Of a DNA stretch of 64,000 nt, positions 15,612 to 25,404 are shown piece after piece (positions within the stretch are counted from its first letter, which is position 1; each line of letters opens with the position of its first letter). The notes under the pieces are model-generated. The model was not told the DNA's origin. It searched no databases and was given only the letters and a program-made list of their open reading frames with translations. Origin of the DNA: Mannheimia indoligenes (GTDB taxonomy: Bacteria; Pseudomonadota; Gammaproteobacteria; Enterobacterales; Pasteurellaceae); contig NZ_JBAJJM010000006.1 in NCBI RefSeq assembly GCF_036880405.1, forward strand, positions 123,120 through 187,119. The letters are read 5' to 3'. Made by a program: the position numbers and the translations under genes.

Positions 15612-17255
15612 ATGACAACCCTTACTTGGTACGGCAAAGAAGAAGCCGTAAAAAAAGCCAAACAAACCCCATATTGTCTATTGCGTGAGTTGCCGGATTT
15701 TTCGCATAATATTGCCCGACAGCCGACAGCCGACAGCTCAGCTTCTGCTGAAACCTTATCTAATGTCAAGCAAAATTTAATTATTCAAGGTGATAATTTA
15801 TCAGCCTTAAAATCTCTTTTGCCCTTTTATGCCGGGCAAGTCAAATGTATTTTTATTGATCCTCCCTATAATACAAAATCTGCCTTTACCCACTACGATG
15901 ATAATTTAGAGCATTCCGTTTGGCTTTCAATGATGTATCCGCGTCTTGAAATTTTACGGGAATTGCTTGCTGAAGATGGCTCAATTTGGATCACGCTTGA
16001 TGATAACGAAAGCCACTATTTAAAAATTATGCTCGATGAAATTTTTGGGCGGAAGAATTTCATTTCTAACTTAATTTGGGAAAAGAAAAGGAAACCATCT
16101 TTTTTAGGCAAAGTTGGTAAAGTTACAGATAATTTATTTTGTTATGCAAAAAACAAAAATAAATTAAATGACTTAACTTACCTTGAGACTTCAGGTGATG
16201 AAACCTATCCATTATACAATGCTGGAAATCCAAGAGAAATTTTGGTTTTCCCACCCCATTCTATAAAATTTAAAAAACACAATGATGGATTATATAAGCC
16301 TGCTATTTTTTCTAAAAAAACGAGTTCTATTACGTTGATTTCAGAATTAATTATTGAAGAACAATGGAATAAAAATACGGTAGAAATTGAAGGTGAGTGG
16401 CGGTATAGCCAAAACAGTGTTAATGAGCAATTAAAAAACGGTGATTACTATATTATAAAAAGTTTAGACTTTCGACCAAGGAGAGTATTTGAACGAAGTG
16501 CGGAAAAGAAAAAAATTCATAATTTAATTAGTCGAACTCATTATGATATGGCAACAAATGAAGACTCTGCTAGTGAACATCTAGAATTATTTGGTGAGGA
16601 TATTGCAGAAGATTCATTTGATTATCCTAAACCTGAAAAATTAATTCAATTTGTATTAGAAACATCGACTGAACCACACGACCTTGTCCTCGATAGTTTT
16701 CTTGGTTCAGGTACAACCGCAGCAGTTGCTCATAAAATGAACCGTCGTTATATCGGTATTGAGATTGGCGAACACGCTAAAACCCACGTAGTACCTCGTT
16801 TGAAAAAAGTGATTGAGGGAGAACAAGGTGGTATTTCAAAAGCGGTAGGTTGGCAAGGTGGTGGATCGTTTCGCTTTTGTGAATTAGGAGAGGAAGTATT
16901 TGACGCATTCGGTTCACTTAATCCGAACATTCGTTTTGAAGATTTAGCTGCTCATATTTGGTACTTGGAAAATCATTTCCCTTTGCAAAAAAATACCGAA
17001 AAATCACCGCTTGTCGGTACTTTCAACGGCAAAGCCTACTATTTGTTATATAACGGAATTTTAGGCGATAAACGTCCGCAGAGCGGTAATGTGCTGACAC
17101 GAAAATTAATGGCAGAGTTGCCATACTTTACTGAATTTATGCAACAGGGAATGGATATTGTGGTATATGGCGAAGCCTGTCGTTTAGGAGAGGCACAGTT
17201 AGCTGAAAAGAAAATTACATTTAAACAAATTCCGTATGATGTAACAGCTCGTTAA
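15612..17255 (+). CDS. Type III restriction-modification system DNA methyltransferase (Mod)
   Basis: Adenine-specific methyltransferase of the beta class. The catalytic motif IV, DPPYN, is near residue 86 and precedes the SAM-binding motif I, DSFLGSGTTAA (about residue 360), with the target-recognition region between them. ATG at 15612 follows AGGTG and starts MTTLTWYGKEEAVKKAKQ; the longer frame upstream is only the torZ terminator region. It has 547 residues, on the short side for Mod. The centre (about 16080-16640) is visibly more AT-rich than both ends, as expected of exchanged recognition domains. Three tandem 7-mers lie near the N-terminus. The stop overlaps the start region of the res gene, so the two are one operon. 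Confidence 0.88.
   Translation: MTTLTWYGKEEAVKKAKQTPYCLLRELPDFSHNIARQPTADSSASAETLSNVKQNLIIQGDNLSALKSLLPFYAGQVKCIFIDPPYNTKSAFTHYDDNLEHSVWLSMMYPRLEILRELLAEDGSIWITLDDNESHYLKIMLDEIFGRKNFISNLIWEKKRKPSFLGKVGKVTDNLFCYAKNKNKLNDLTYLETSGDETYPLYNAGNPREILVFPPHSIKFKKHNDGLYKPAIFSKKTSSITLISELIIEEQWNKNTVEIEGEWRYSQNSVNEQLKNGDYYIIKSLDFRPRRVFERSAEKKKIHNLISRTHYDMATNEDSASEHLELFGEDIAEDSFDYPKPEKLIQFVLETSTEPHDLVLDSFLGSGTTAAVAHKMNRRYIGIEIGEHAKTHVVPRLKKVIEGEQGGISKAVGWQGGGSFRFCELGEEVFDAFGSLNPNIRFEDLAAHIWYLENHFPLQKNTEKSPLVGTFNGKAYYLLYNGILGDKRPQSGNVLTRKLMAELPYFTEFMQQGMDIVVYGEACRLGEAQLAEKKITFKQIPYDVTAR
15717..15737 (+). repeat. Heptanucleotide tandem repeat (CGACAGC)x3 in mod
   Basis: Three perfect copies of a 7-mer inside the coding region after about 35 codons. 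One unit more or less would shift the frame. Three copies are few for slippage, so variability is only a possibility. Confidence 0.6.
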
Positions 17256-17269
17256 TGGTGGGAGGAAAA

Positions 17270-19906
17270 ATGAAATTAAAAAATTACCAAAATGAGGCAT
17301 TAAACCGTGTCAGCCACTATTTTTCGGCTTGTTTACATTCTGATGCAAAAACCGCTTTTAGCCAAATCCAACCTGAATATAGTTACAAGATCCCAAGTGA
17401 ACACAGTAATTTGCGTGATGTGCCTTATGTTTGTGTACGAATTCCAACGGGTGGCGGTAAAACATTGTTAGCCTCGCATAGCATTGCCCGTATTGCAAGG
17501 CAGTATTTGGATTGCGATTTCCCTGTTACTTTGTGGCTAGTGCCTTCTCGCACCATTAAAACCCAAACCGCAGAAGCGTTGAAAAATCCACAACACCCTT
17601 ACCGTGCGGCACTTGATAAAACCTTTAACCGAGAAGTAATGGTTATTGAGTCTGAAGATTTTGATTTACTTCGCCCACAAGACTTTGGCAATAAGGCGAT
17701 TGTAATCGTTTCTACTATTCAAAACTTTCGGGTAGAAAATCAAGATGGGCGAAAAATTTATGCCTTTAATGAAAAATTAACGGCTCATTTTGAGCGTTTA
17801 CCAATCTATATTCAGACAAATTTAGAAAAAATTTCAACAACAGATCTACAAGAAAACGGTTTAGCCGCCAAACAAGCGGGCAAAATTAAGTGTTCTTTTG
17901 CAAATTTGTTGCGAGCCTATCAACCTTTGATCATTGTTGATGAAGCCCATAACGCTCGAACTTCACTCTCTTTTGATGTGTTATCTCAACTTTCCCCAGC
18001 GGCTATTTTAGAATTTACTGCTACACCAAACACAGATAGAAAAACAGGGAGTAATGTGTTGTACCACGTTTCAGCAAGTCATCTAAAATCAGAAGAGATG
18101 ATCAAATTACCGATTGTGCTGACCGAACATCACAACTGGCAACAAGCAATAGATGGAGCAGTAATTAGCAGAGGAGCATTAGCACAAAAAGCACAGTATG
18201 AGAGCGATTATGTTCGTCCACTTGTGTTATTTCAAGCTGAGCCTAAAAACGGCAAAGTAACAGTAGAAGTTTTAAAACAGTATTTAATTGATGAATTAAA
18301 AATTGATGAAGAAGAAATTGCTATTGTTACGGGTAATCAGCACGAATTAGATAATATCGATTTATTTAATCCACAATGTAAGATCAATTACATCATCACG
18401 GTTGAGGCATTGAAAGAAGGGTGGGATTGCCCGTTTGCCTATATTTTTTGCTCCGTGCAAAATGTTTCCTCAAGTAAGGAAGCGGAGCAGTTGTTAGGGC
18501 GAGTATTGCGAATGCCTTATGCTAAACGCCGTCAAATTGAAGATTTAAACCGTGCTTATGCTCATCTTTCCTCTAAGTCGTTCGGCGAAACGGCTCGTAA
18601 TTTACAAGATAAATTGATTGGAATGGGGTTTGAAGCATTAGAAGTAGCTGAAATGCTCCGCATTCCACAACAAGAGAATTGGATTAGTGAGAATGAAGGG
18701 GATTTATTCTATACGCCGACAACAGTTTTAGCATTAACGCAATTCCCTGAAATGACGGATTTAAGTGAAGCAGAACGTTCTCAACTCAAAATTACCGAGC
18801 AAGAAGGTAGCATTTTAGTGCAAGTAAAAGGTAATTTAAGTGAAAAGTTAGAAAAAGCGTTGATCCAAACTGCAACCGGTAAGAAAAAAGAACAAATTGA
18901 GCAACAATTACAAATTCACCAAAATAGAGTTGAAATATTCGCTTCTCCTGCCAAAAAAGGTGAAATATTTAAAGTAATACCTCAACTTTGTATGAATATT
19001 CAAGGCGAGTTAGATTTAGCTGATTCACAAGTGCTATTAGATTACCAAAGTTGGAATTTATTGGATTACCCCGCCAAACTTGATGGTTTTAGATTACAAG
19101 AGAATAGCCAAAGTTTTGAAATTGATGTGGAAGATAAACGGGTTTCTTACCATTTTAATCAACAACAACTTAGCTTTTCTGATGATTGGCTGGAACTAAC
19201 CGAGCAAGATTTTATCCGTTGGTTGGATAAACAAGTGCGTTTAACTGATATTCCTCAAGCTATAATGTTAAGATTTTTGCAATTATTGATTTCAGATTTA
19301 CTGAAAAATGTAGAAATCACTTTAACTCAGTTAGTTCAACATAAATTTGCATTGGCTCGGGCTATTTCAGATTTGATTAATCGTTATCGGGCTTTAGCTC
19401 AAAAAAATTGCTATCAACAAACGCTATTTGGTGATAATGAAGAAGTAGAAATCTGCCTAAATGAGCAGTATCAATTTAGTTTTACACCAGAAAAACTAGC
19501 ACCACAACCGCCTTTTTATGTAGGACGTTACAAATTCAACAAACACTATTTTGCTCAAATTGAAGAGTTGAAAGCAAGTGGGGAAGAATTTGATTGTGCC
19601 GTTGCGATTGATTCATTGCCTCAAGTGAAATATTGGGTAAGAAATCCTGTAAAAAGAGGGTTTTCTTTACCATTAGCTCATCAGAATTTTTATCCTGATT
19701 TTATTGTAGAGCTTATTGATGGTCGAATTTTAATTGTGGAATATAAAGGGGAACAATTAAAAAGTAATGAAGATTCTAAAGAAAAAGCCTTAATTGGCAA
19801 TCTTTGGGAGAAATTAAGTCAAGGAAAAGGCTTATTTATTATGGCTGTAAAAAGCGATGAAAATGGTCAAGATGTTAGAACACAGCTGCTAAATAAATTA
19901 GCCTGA
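17270..19906 (+). CDS. Type III restriction enzyme, helicase-nuclease subunit (Res)
   Basis: Translocating restriction subunit working with the upstream Mod. Domains in order: superfamily 2 helicase with Walker A PTGGGKTLLA (about residues 61-70), the DEAH box IIVDEAHNAR (about 220-229), FTATPNT, and a helicase C part with QLLGRVLRMP. A C-terminal PD-(D/E)xK nuclease shows YPDFIVELIDGRILIVEYKG, with Asp, Glu and Lys in place. The ATG at 17270 follows GGGAGG; an ATG five codons earlier lacks this. It has 878 residues, near the family norm, and no internal stop, so the system looks intact. Confidence 0.9.
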   Translation: MKLKNYQNEALNRVSHYFSACLHSDAKTAFSQIQPEYSYKIPSEHSNLRDVPYVCVRIPTGGGKTLLASHSIARIARQYLDCDFPVTLWLVPSRTIKTQTAEALKNPQHPYRAALDKTFNREVMVIESEDFDLLRPQDFGNKAIVIVSTIQNFRVENQDGRKIYAFNEKLTAHFERLPIYIQTNLEKISTTDLQENGLAAKQAGKIKCSFANLLRAYQPLIIVDEAHNARTSLSFDVLSQLSPAAILEFTATPNTDRKTGSNVLYHVSASHLKSEEMIKLPIVLTEHHNWQQAIDGAVISRGALAQKAQYESDYVRPLVLFQAEPKNGKVTVEVLKQYLIDELKIDEEEIAIVTGNQHELDNIDLFNPQCKINYIITVEALKEGWDCPFAYIFCSVQNVSSSKEAEQLLGRVLRMPYAKRRQIEDLNRAYAHLSSKSFGETARNLQDKLIGMGFEALEVAEMLRIPQQENWISENEGDLFYTPTTVLALTQFPEMTDLSEAERSQLKITEQEGSILVQVKGNLSEKLEKALIQTATGKKKEQIEQQLQIHQNRVEIFASPAKKGEIFKVIPQLCMNIQGELDLADSQVLLDYQSWNLLDYPAKLDGFRLQENSQSFEIDVEDKRVSYHFNQQQLSFSDDWLELTEQDFIRWLDKQVRLTDIPQAIMLRFLQLLISDLLKNVEITLTQLVQHKFALARAISDLINRYRALAQKNCYQQTLFGDNEEVEICLNEQYQFSFTPEKLAPQPPFYVGRYKFNKHYFAQIEELKASGEEFDCAVAIDSLPQVKYWVRNPVKRGFSLPLAHQNFYPDFIVELIDGRILIVEYKGEQLKSNEDSKEKALIGNLWEKLSQGKGLFIMAVKSDENGQDVRTQLLNKLA

Positions 19907-19929
19907 TTTGCAAATTTTATGCAAAATAT

Positions 19930-19960
19930 AACCGCTTGTAGAAACAAGCGGTTTAATTTT
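19930..19960. terminator. Uptake-signal hairpin terminator between res and gltA
   Basis: AACCGCTTGT / ACAAGCGGTT with an AGAA loop, then TAATTTTTT. It serves the convergent ends of res and gltA. It is a clear case of paired uptake cores used as a terminator. Confidence 0.85.
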
Positions 19961-19976
19961 TTCGATTTTTTGCAAG

Positions 19977-21257
19977 TTATGCTTTATCCATTGGCTCAAA
20001 ATCACGTTTAGTTTCGCCAGTGTAGATTTGGCGAGGACGGACAATCTTGATATTACCTTGTAGATACATCTCTTTCCAGTGAGCAATCCAACCAACGGTT
20101 CTAGCTAACGCAAACATTACGGTAAACATTGAGGTTGGAATACCGATTGCTTTGAGTACGATACCGGAGTAGAAGTCCACATTCGGATAAAGTTTGTGTT
20201 CGATAAAGTACGGATCACTTAACGCAATACGCTCTAACTCCAACGCAACTTCAAACAATGGATTATCAATATTGAGTTCTTTCAATACTTCGTGGCAGGT
20301 CTCACGCATTACCTTCGCTCGAGGATCGTAGTTTTTATATACACGATGCCCGAAGCCCATTAAACGGAATGGATCGTTTTTATCTTTCGCACGGGCGATA
20401 AATTCCGGAATGCGATCAACTGTACCAATTTCTTCTAACATATTGATACAAGCCTCATTCGCCCCACCGTGTGCAGGTCCCCAAAGGGAAGCAATACCTG
20501 CGGCAATACAAGCAAACGGGTTTGCACCGGAAGATGCAGCGGTACGCACTGTGGAGGTGGACGCATTTTGTTCGTGGTCAGCGTGTAAAATGAAGATTTT
20601 ATCTAACGCACGTTCTAAAACAGGGTTCACCACGTAAGGCTCGCACGGGGTAGCAAACATCATATATAAGAAGTTACCTGCATAAGATAAGTGGTTTTGT
20701 GGGAACATAAATGGTTGACCGATGGAATATTTATAACACATCGCAGCAAGGGTTGGGATTTTAGCTAACAAACGAATTGCGGTAAGTTCACGGTGGGCTT
20801 GATTATTAACATCGATAGAGTCGTGGTAGAAGGCTGCTAATGCACCACTTACCCCACACATTACTGCCATTGGGTGAGAATCTCGACGGAAACCGGAGAA
20901 GAATTTAGTGAGTTGCTCGTGTACCAACGTGTGTTTTTTGATAAGTTGAACAAAGTCTTTATATTCTTCTTTAGTTGGACGCTCGCCAAATAAGAGCATA
21001 TAGCCTACTTCTAAATAGTCAGAATGTTTTGCCAGTTGGTCAATCGGGTAGCCTCGATAAAGTAAAACCCCTTCATCGCCATCTACATAGGTAATCTTTG
21101 ATTCACAAACGGCAGTTGAAACCAAACCGGGATCGTAAGCGAACAATTTATGTTTTAAAAAAGGCTGAATATCTACGTTTTGATACCCTAGCGTACCTTT
21201 TTTCATAGTAAGTTCAATTTTTTCACCAGTCTCTAGTGTTAATGTTGCTGCTGACAT
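19977..21257 (-). CDS. gltA: Citrate synthase (type II, hexameric)
   Basis: Condenses acetyl-CoA and oxaloacetate to citrate. The 426 residues carry the active-site histidines in AHGGANEACI and GFGHRVYKNYDPRA, and the aspartate in NVDFYSGIV. The length fits the NADH-regulated Gram-negative form. AGGAG stands before the ATG. It is divergent from icd, with acnB behind icd, so the enzymes from oxaloacetate to 2-oxoglutarate are all here. Several Pasteurellaceae (H. influenzae, for example) lack them. Confidence 0.98.
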   Translation of the reverse strand: MSAATLTLETGEKIELTMKKGTLGYQNVDIQPFLKHKLFAYDPGLVSTAVCESKITYVDGDEGVLLYRGYPIDQLAKHSDYLEVGYMLLFGERPTKEEYKDFVQLIKKHTLVHEQLTKFFSGFRRDSHPMAVMCGVSGALAAFYHDSIDVNNQAHRELTAIRLLAKIPTLAAMCYKYSIGQPFMFPQNHLSYAGNFLYMMFATPCEPYVVNPVLERALDKIFILHADHEQNASTSTVRTAASSGANPFACIAAGIASLWGPAHGGANEACINMLEEIGTVDRIPEFIARAKDKNDPFRLMGFGHRVYKNYDPRAKVMRETCHEVLKELNIDNPLFEVALELERIALSDPYFIEHKLYPNVDFYSGIVLKAIGIPTSMFTVMFALARTVGWIAHWKEMYLQGNIKIVRPRQIYTGETKRDFEPMDKA

Positions 21258-21344
21258 ATATGCTCCTTTTTTATTTTAGGTTTGCCAATAAACTAGATTA
21301 TTTTTAACAGAATAACAATATTTTTTTATAATTCATTTACAAAA

Positions 21345-21360
21345 TGTGCGTTGGATCACA
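21345..21360. promoter_or_regulatory. Candidate CRP site between gltA and icd
   Basis: TGTGC-GTTGGA-TCACA matches the CRP consensus TGTGA-N6-TCACA in nine of ten positions. It lies about 90 bases upstream of gltA and 110 upstream of icd in their shared AT-rich control region. Confidence 0.5.
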
Positions 21361-21468
21361 AATCTTAATTTAGAGAAATTCTCTTTATTTACATTTATAC
21401 ATTTACTGTTTATAGTTGATTTGTTATTAAACTGTAAATTTCATTTTTCGTCATTCGAGGGGGAGAAA

Positions 21469-22716
21469 ATGCCTACACAAGTCCAAATTCCACAAGGCGA
21501 AACCATTCAACTGAACCAAGACGGTTCTTTGCAAGTTCCTGATAATCCTATTATTCCTTTTATTGAAGGCGACGGCATCGGCGTGGATGTAACCCCTGCG
21601 ATGAAAGTAGTGTTAGATGCTGCGGTTGAAAAAGCCTATCAAGGCAAGCGTAAAATTGCTTGGATGGAAATTTACGCAGGTGAAAAAGCAAACAACCTTT
21701 ATGGTGAAAATACTTGGTTGCCGGATGAAACCTTAGAGCTGATTCGTCAATACCACGTTGCCATTAAAGGCCCGTTAATGACACCGGTCGGTGGCGGAAT
21801 TCGTTCACTGAATGTGGCAATGCGTCAAGGTTTGGACTTATACAACTGCCTTCGCCCAATCCGCTATTACGATGGTACACCAAGTCCGGTTAAACACCCT
21901 GAATTAATTGATATGGTGATTTTCCGTGAAAACTCGGAAGATATTTACGCTGGGGTTGAGTGGGTAGCCGGTTCGCCTGAAGCAAATAAAGTAATTGAGT
22001 TCTTACAAAAAGAAATGGGCGTGAAGAAAATTCGCTTTACTGAAGATTGCGGTATCGGCATTAAACCTGTTTCTAAGCAAGGTACGCAACGTTTGGTACG
22101 AGCAGCCTTACAATATGTCATTGATAACAACCGTAAATCGCTCACCTTAGTTCACAAAGGTAATATTATGAAATTTACCGAAGGGGCATTTAAAGAGTGG
22201 GGCTACCAAGTTGCGGAAGAATTCGGGGCTAAATTAATAGATAAAGGTCCTTGGATGAGTTTAACCAATCCAAAAACAGGCGAAGAAATCATTATTAAAG
22301 ACAGTATTGCCGATGCCTTCTTACAGGAAATTTTATTACACCCAACTGAATATGATGTCATTGCCACCTTGAACCTAAACGGCGATTACATTTCAGATGC
22401 TTTAGCAGCTCAAGTAGGCGGAATCGGTATTTCTCCGGGGGCTAATATCGGTTATGAAGCGGCTATTTTTGAAGCGACTCACGGCACTGCACCGAAAATT
22501 GCAGGGCAAAATAAAGGCAATCCGGGTTCTTTAATCTTAAGTGGTGAGATGATGTTACGCCATTTAGGCTGGACAGAAGCAGCAGATTTAGTGGTGAAAG
22601 CGGTATCGAAAACCATTGCAGATAAAACAGTAACTTTTGATTTTGCTGAAATGCTAGAAGGTGCAACATTACGTTCAACATCAGAGTTTGCACAAGACAT
22701 CATTGCAAATATGTAA
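21469..22716 (+). CDS. icd: Isocitrate dehydrogenase (NADP)
   Basis: Oxidatively decarboxylates isocitrate to 2-oxoglutarate with NADP. ATG at 21469 follows GAGGGGGAG and starts MPTQVQIPQGE, giving 415 residues, the size of the E. coli dimeric enzyme; the longer open frame is untranslated leader. Seen: the substrate and phosphorylation loop GGGIRSLNVAMRQ, FRENSEDIYAG, and the NADP-binding GTAPKIAGQNKGNP. acnB starts 21 bases later, so the two form an operon. Confidence 0.97.
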   Translation: MPTQVQIPQGETIQLNQDGSLQVPDNPIIPFIEGDGIGVDVTPAMKVVLDAAVEKAYQGKRKIAWMEIYAGEKANNLYGENTWLPDETLELIRQYHVAIKGPLMTPVGGGIRSLNVAMRQGLDLYNCLRPIRYYDGTPSPVKHPELIDMVIFRENSEDIYAGVEWVAGSPEANKVIEFLQKEMGVKKIRFTEDCGIGIKPVSKQGTQRLVRAALQYVIDNNRKSLTLVHKGNIMKFTEGAFKEWGYQVAEEFGAKLIDKGPWMSLTNPKTGEEIIIKDSIADAFLQEILLHPTEYDVIATLNLNGDYISDALAAQVGGIGISPGANIGYEAAIFEATHGTAPKIAGQNKGNPGSLILSGEMMLRHLGWTEAADLVVKAVSKTIADKTVTFDFAEMLEGATLRSTSEFAQDIIANM

Positions 22717-22737
22717 CTCAAGGATAAGGAGTAAGTT

Positions 22738-25344
22738 ATGGCAAATTTTATAGAAAATTATCAACAACAAGTTGATGAACGTGCAAAATTAGGTGTTGTT
22801 CCACAGCCATTGAATGCAGAACAAACTGCACAGCTAGTTGAGTTACTGAAAAATCCACCTGCCGAACAAGCGGTCTTTTTATTAGATCTTTTTACAAATC
22901 GTATTCCTGCAGGCGTAGATGAAGCCGCTTACGTGAAAGCCGCCTTTCTAGCCGATATTGTAAAAGGGGGAACTTCATCGCCGCTTATTTCACCCGATCA
23001 CGCGGTGAAATTATTAGGCACAATGCAGGGTGGTTATAATATTGAAACCTTGCTACTGGCATTAGATAAACCGGAGCTTGCCCCTATTGCGGTAGAAGCC
23101 TTATCCAAAACATTATTGATGTTTGATAATTTCCACGATGTAAAAGAACGTGCAGAACAAGGCAATCAATTTGCAAAACAAGTGTTAGTGTCCTGGGCTA
23201 ATGCCGATTGGTTCACTTCTCGTCCGAAACTCGCCGAAAAACTGACTGTTACCGTATTTAAAGTAACAGGTGAAACAAATACTGACGATCTTTCCCCAGC
23301 CCAAGATGCTTGGTCTCGCCCTGATATTCCACTTCACGCTCAAGCAATGCTTAAAAATGAACGTGATGGCATTTTCCCTGATGACAACGGACACATTGGT
23401 CCAATTAAACAGTTAGAAGCGTTGAAGGAAAAAGGCTTTCCTTTAGCTTATGTAGGCGATGTAGTGGGAACCGGTTCTTCCCGTAAATCAGCAACCAACT
23501 CGGTGCTTTGGTTTATGGGGGAAGATATTCCTTATATTCCGAATAAGCGTGCCGGTGGTATTGTGTTAGGCGGTAAAATTGCTCCGATTTTCTTTAATAC
23601 CCTCGAAGATGCAGGTTCTTTACCGATTGAGGTGGACGTTACCCAACTCAATATGGGCGATGTAATCGACATTTATCCTTACGAAGGCAAAATCCGTAAG
23701 CACAATTCTGATGAAGTATTAGCCGAGTTTGATTTAAAAACTGAAGTATTACTTGATGAAGTGCGAGCTGGTGGACGTATCCCGTTGATTATCGGGCGTG
23801 GCTTAACACACAAAGCGAGAGTTGCATTAGGTTTACCAGAAAGTGATGTATTCATTAAACCTCAAGCTGTTTCTGAAAATGATAAAGGCTACACACTTGC
23901 ACAAAAAATGGTAGGGCGTGCTTGTGGTGTGGAGGGGGTTCGTCCGGGTCAATACTGCGAACCAAGAATGACCTCTGTTGGCTCACAAGATACTACTGGG
24001 CCAATGACGAGAGATGAGCTAAAAGATTTAGCCTGTTTAGGTTTCTCCGCAGATTTAGTGATGCAGTCTTTCTGCCATACCGCTGCTTACCCAAAACCTG
24101 TTGATGTAGTTACCCATCACACCTTGCCTGATTTTATTATGAATCGTGGTGGTGTTTCACTTCGCCCGGGTGATGGGGTAATTCACTCTTGGCTAAACCG
24201 AATGTTATTGCCTGATACCGTTGGCACAGGTGGCGATTCGCATACTCGTTTCCCAATCGGTATTTCATTCCCGGCAGGTTCAGGTTTAGTGGCTTTTGCT
24301 GCAGCAACAGGCGTGATGCCGTTGGATATGCCGGAATCAGTATTGGTGCGTTTTTCTGGCACAATGCAACCGGGCATTACGTTGCGTGATTTAGTTCACG
24401 CCATTCCATATTATGCGATTCAGCAAGGCTTGCTAACCGTTGAGAAAAAGGGCAAGAAAAACATCTTCTCAGGGCGTATCCTTGAAATTGAAGGATTAGA
24501 AGATCTGAAAATCGAGCAAGCCTTTGAGCTTTCAGATGCCTCTGCGGAACGTTCTGCGGCAGCTTGTACCATCAAACTCAACAAAGAGCCGATTATTGAG
24601 TATCTCAACTCAAATATCACGCTGTTAAAATGGATGATTGCCGAAGGTTATGACGATAAACGCACCCTTGAACGCCGTATCGCTAATATGCAAGCCTGGT
24701 TGGATAATCCTGAATTGTTAGAAGCGGATGAAAATGCGGAATATGCGGCAGTTATTGAGATCAACTTAGATGAAATCAAAGAGCCGATTGTCTGTGTGCC
24801 GAACGACCCTGACGATGCTCGTCTGCTTTCTCAAGTACAAGGCGATAACATTGATGAAGTCTTTATCGGTTCTTGTATGACCAATATCGGGCACTTCCGT
24901 GCAGCAGGTAAATTACTCAGCCAAGTAAAAGGGGAGTTACCAACCAAACTTTGGATTGCTCCACCAACTAAAATGGATGCAGCATTATTAACCGAAGAAG
25001 GCTATTACAGCATTTACGGTAAAAGTGGTGCTAGGGTTGAAATGCCTGGTTGCTCACTCTGTATGGGTAACCAAGCACGTGTAGCGAATAATGCTAACGT
25101 AGTTTCAACATCGACGAGAAACTTTCCGAACCGTTTAGGGCAAGGGGCGAATGTTTACCTTGCTTCAGCAGAACTTGCAGCTGTATCGGCGTTATTAGGC
25201 AAATTACCAACACCGGAAGAATATCTTTCTTATGTAAACAGCTTACAAAATGAGAAAGATGATATTTACCGCTATATGAACTTCGATCAAATTAACAGCT
25301 ATGTGAAAAAAGCGGATAATGTGATTATTCAAACTGCGGTGTAA
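22738..25344 (+). CDS. acnB: Aconitate hydratase B / 2-methylisocitrate dehydratase
   Basis: Interconverts citrate and isocitrate with a 4Fe-4S cluster. The 868 residues have AcnB domain order: an N-terminal HEAT-like domain, the swivel domain, then the catalytic part. Cluster cysteines are seen in FIGSCMTNIGH and PGCSLCMGNQA. AAGGAGTAAG precedes the ATG. It is co-directional with icd at 21 bases, an unusual pairing that suggests joint expression of the oxidative TCA branch. A terminator follows. Confidence 0.97.
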   Translation: MANFIENYQQQVDERAKLGVVPQPLNAEQTAQLVELLKNPPAEQAVFLLDLFTNRIPAGVDEAAYVKAAFLADIVKGGTSSPLISPDHAVKLLGTMQGGYNIETLLLALDKPELAPIAVEALSKTLLMFDNFHDVKERAEQGNQFAKQVLVSWANADWFTSRPKLAEKLTVTVFKVTGETNTDDLSPAQDAWSRPDIPLHAQAMLKNERDGIFPDDNGHIGPIKQLEALKEKGFPLAYVGDVVGTGSSRKSATNSVLWFMGEDIPYIPNKRAGGIVLGGKIAPIFFNTLEDAGSLPIEVDVTQLNMGDVIDIYPYEGKIRKHNSDEVLAEFDLKTEVLLDEVRAGGRIPLIIGRGLTHKARVALGLPESDVFIKPQAVSENDKGYTLAQKMVGRACGVEGVRPGQYCEPRMTSVGSQDTTGPMTRDELKDLACLGFSADLVMQSFCHTAAYPKPVDVVTHHTLPDFIMNRGGVSLRPGDGVIHSWLNRMLLPDTVGTGGDSHTRFPIGISFPAGSGLVAFAAATGVMPLDMPESVLVRFSGTMQPGITLRDLVHAIPYYAIQQGLLTVEKKGKKNIFSGRILEIEGLEDLKIEQAFELSDASAERSAAACTIKLNKEPIIEYLNSNITLLKWMIAEGYDDKRTLERRIANMQAWLDNPELLEADENAEYAAVIEINLDEIKEPIVCVPNDPDDARLLSQVQGDNIDEVFIGSCMTNIGHFRAAGKLLSQVKGELPTKLWIAPPTKMDAALLTEEGYYSIYGKSGARVEMPGCSLCMGNQARVANNANVVSTSTRNFPNRLGQGANVYLASAELAAVSALLGKLPTPEEYLSYVNSLQNEKDDIYRYMNFDQINSYVKKADNVIIQTAV

Positions 25345-25360
25345 TTCCCATCATTAAAGC

Positions 25361-25392
25361 AATAATCCGACCTTATGGTCGGATTATTTTTT
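25361..25392. terminator. Terminator after acnB
   Basis: AATAATCCGACC / GGTCGGATTATT with a TTAT loop and a T-run, between the convergent ends of acnB and the ATPase gene. Confidence 0.9.
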
Positions 25393-25404
25393 CTATTCCT
25401 AAAA

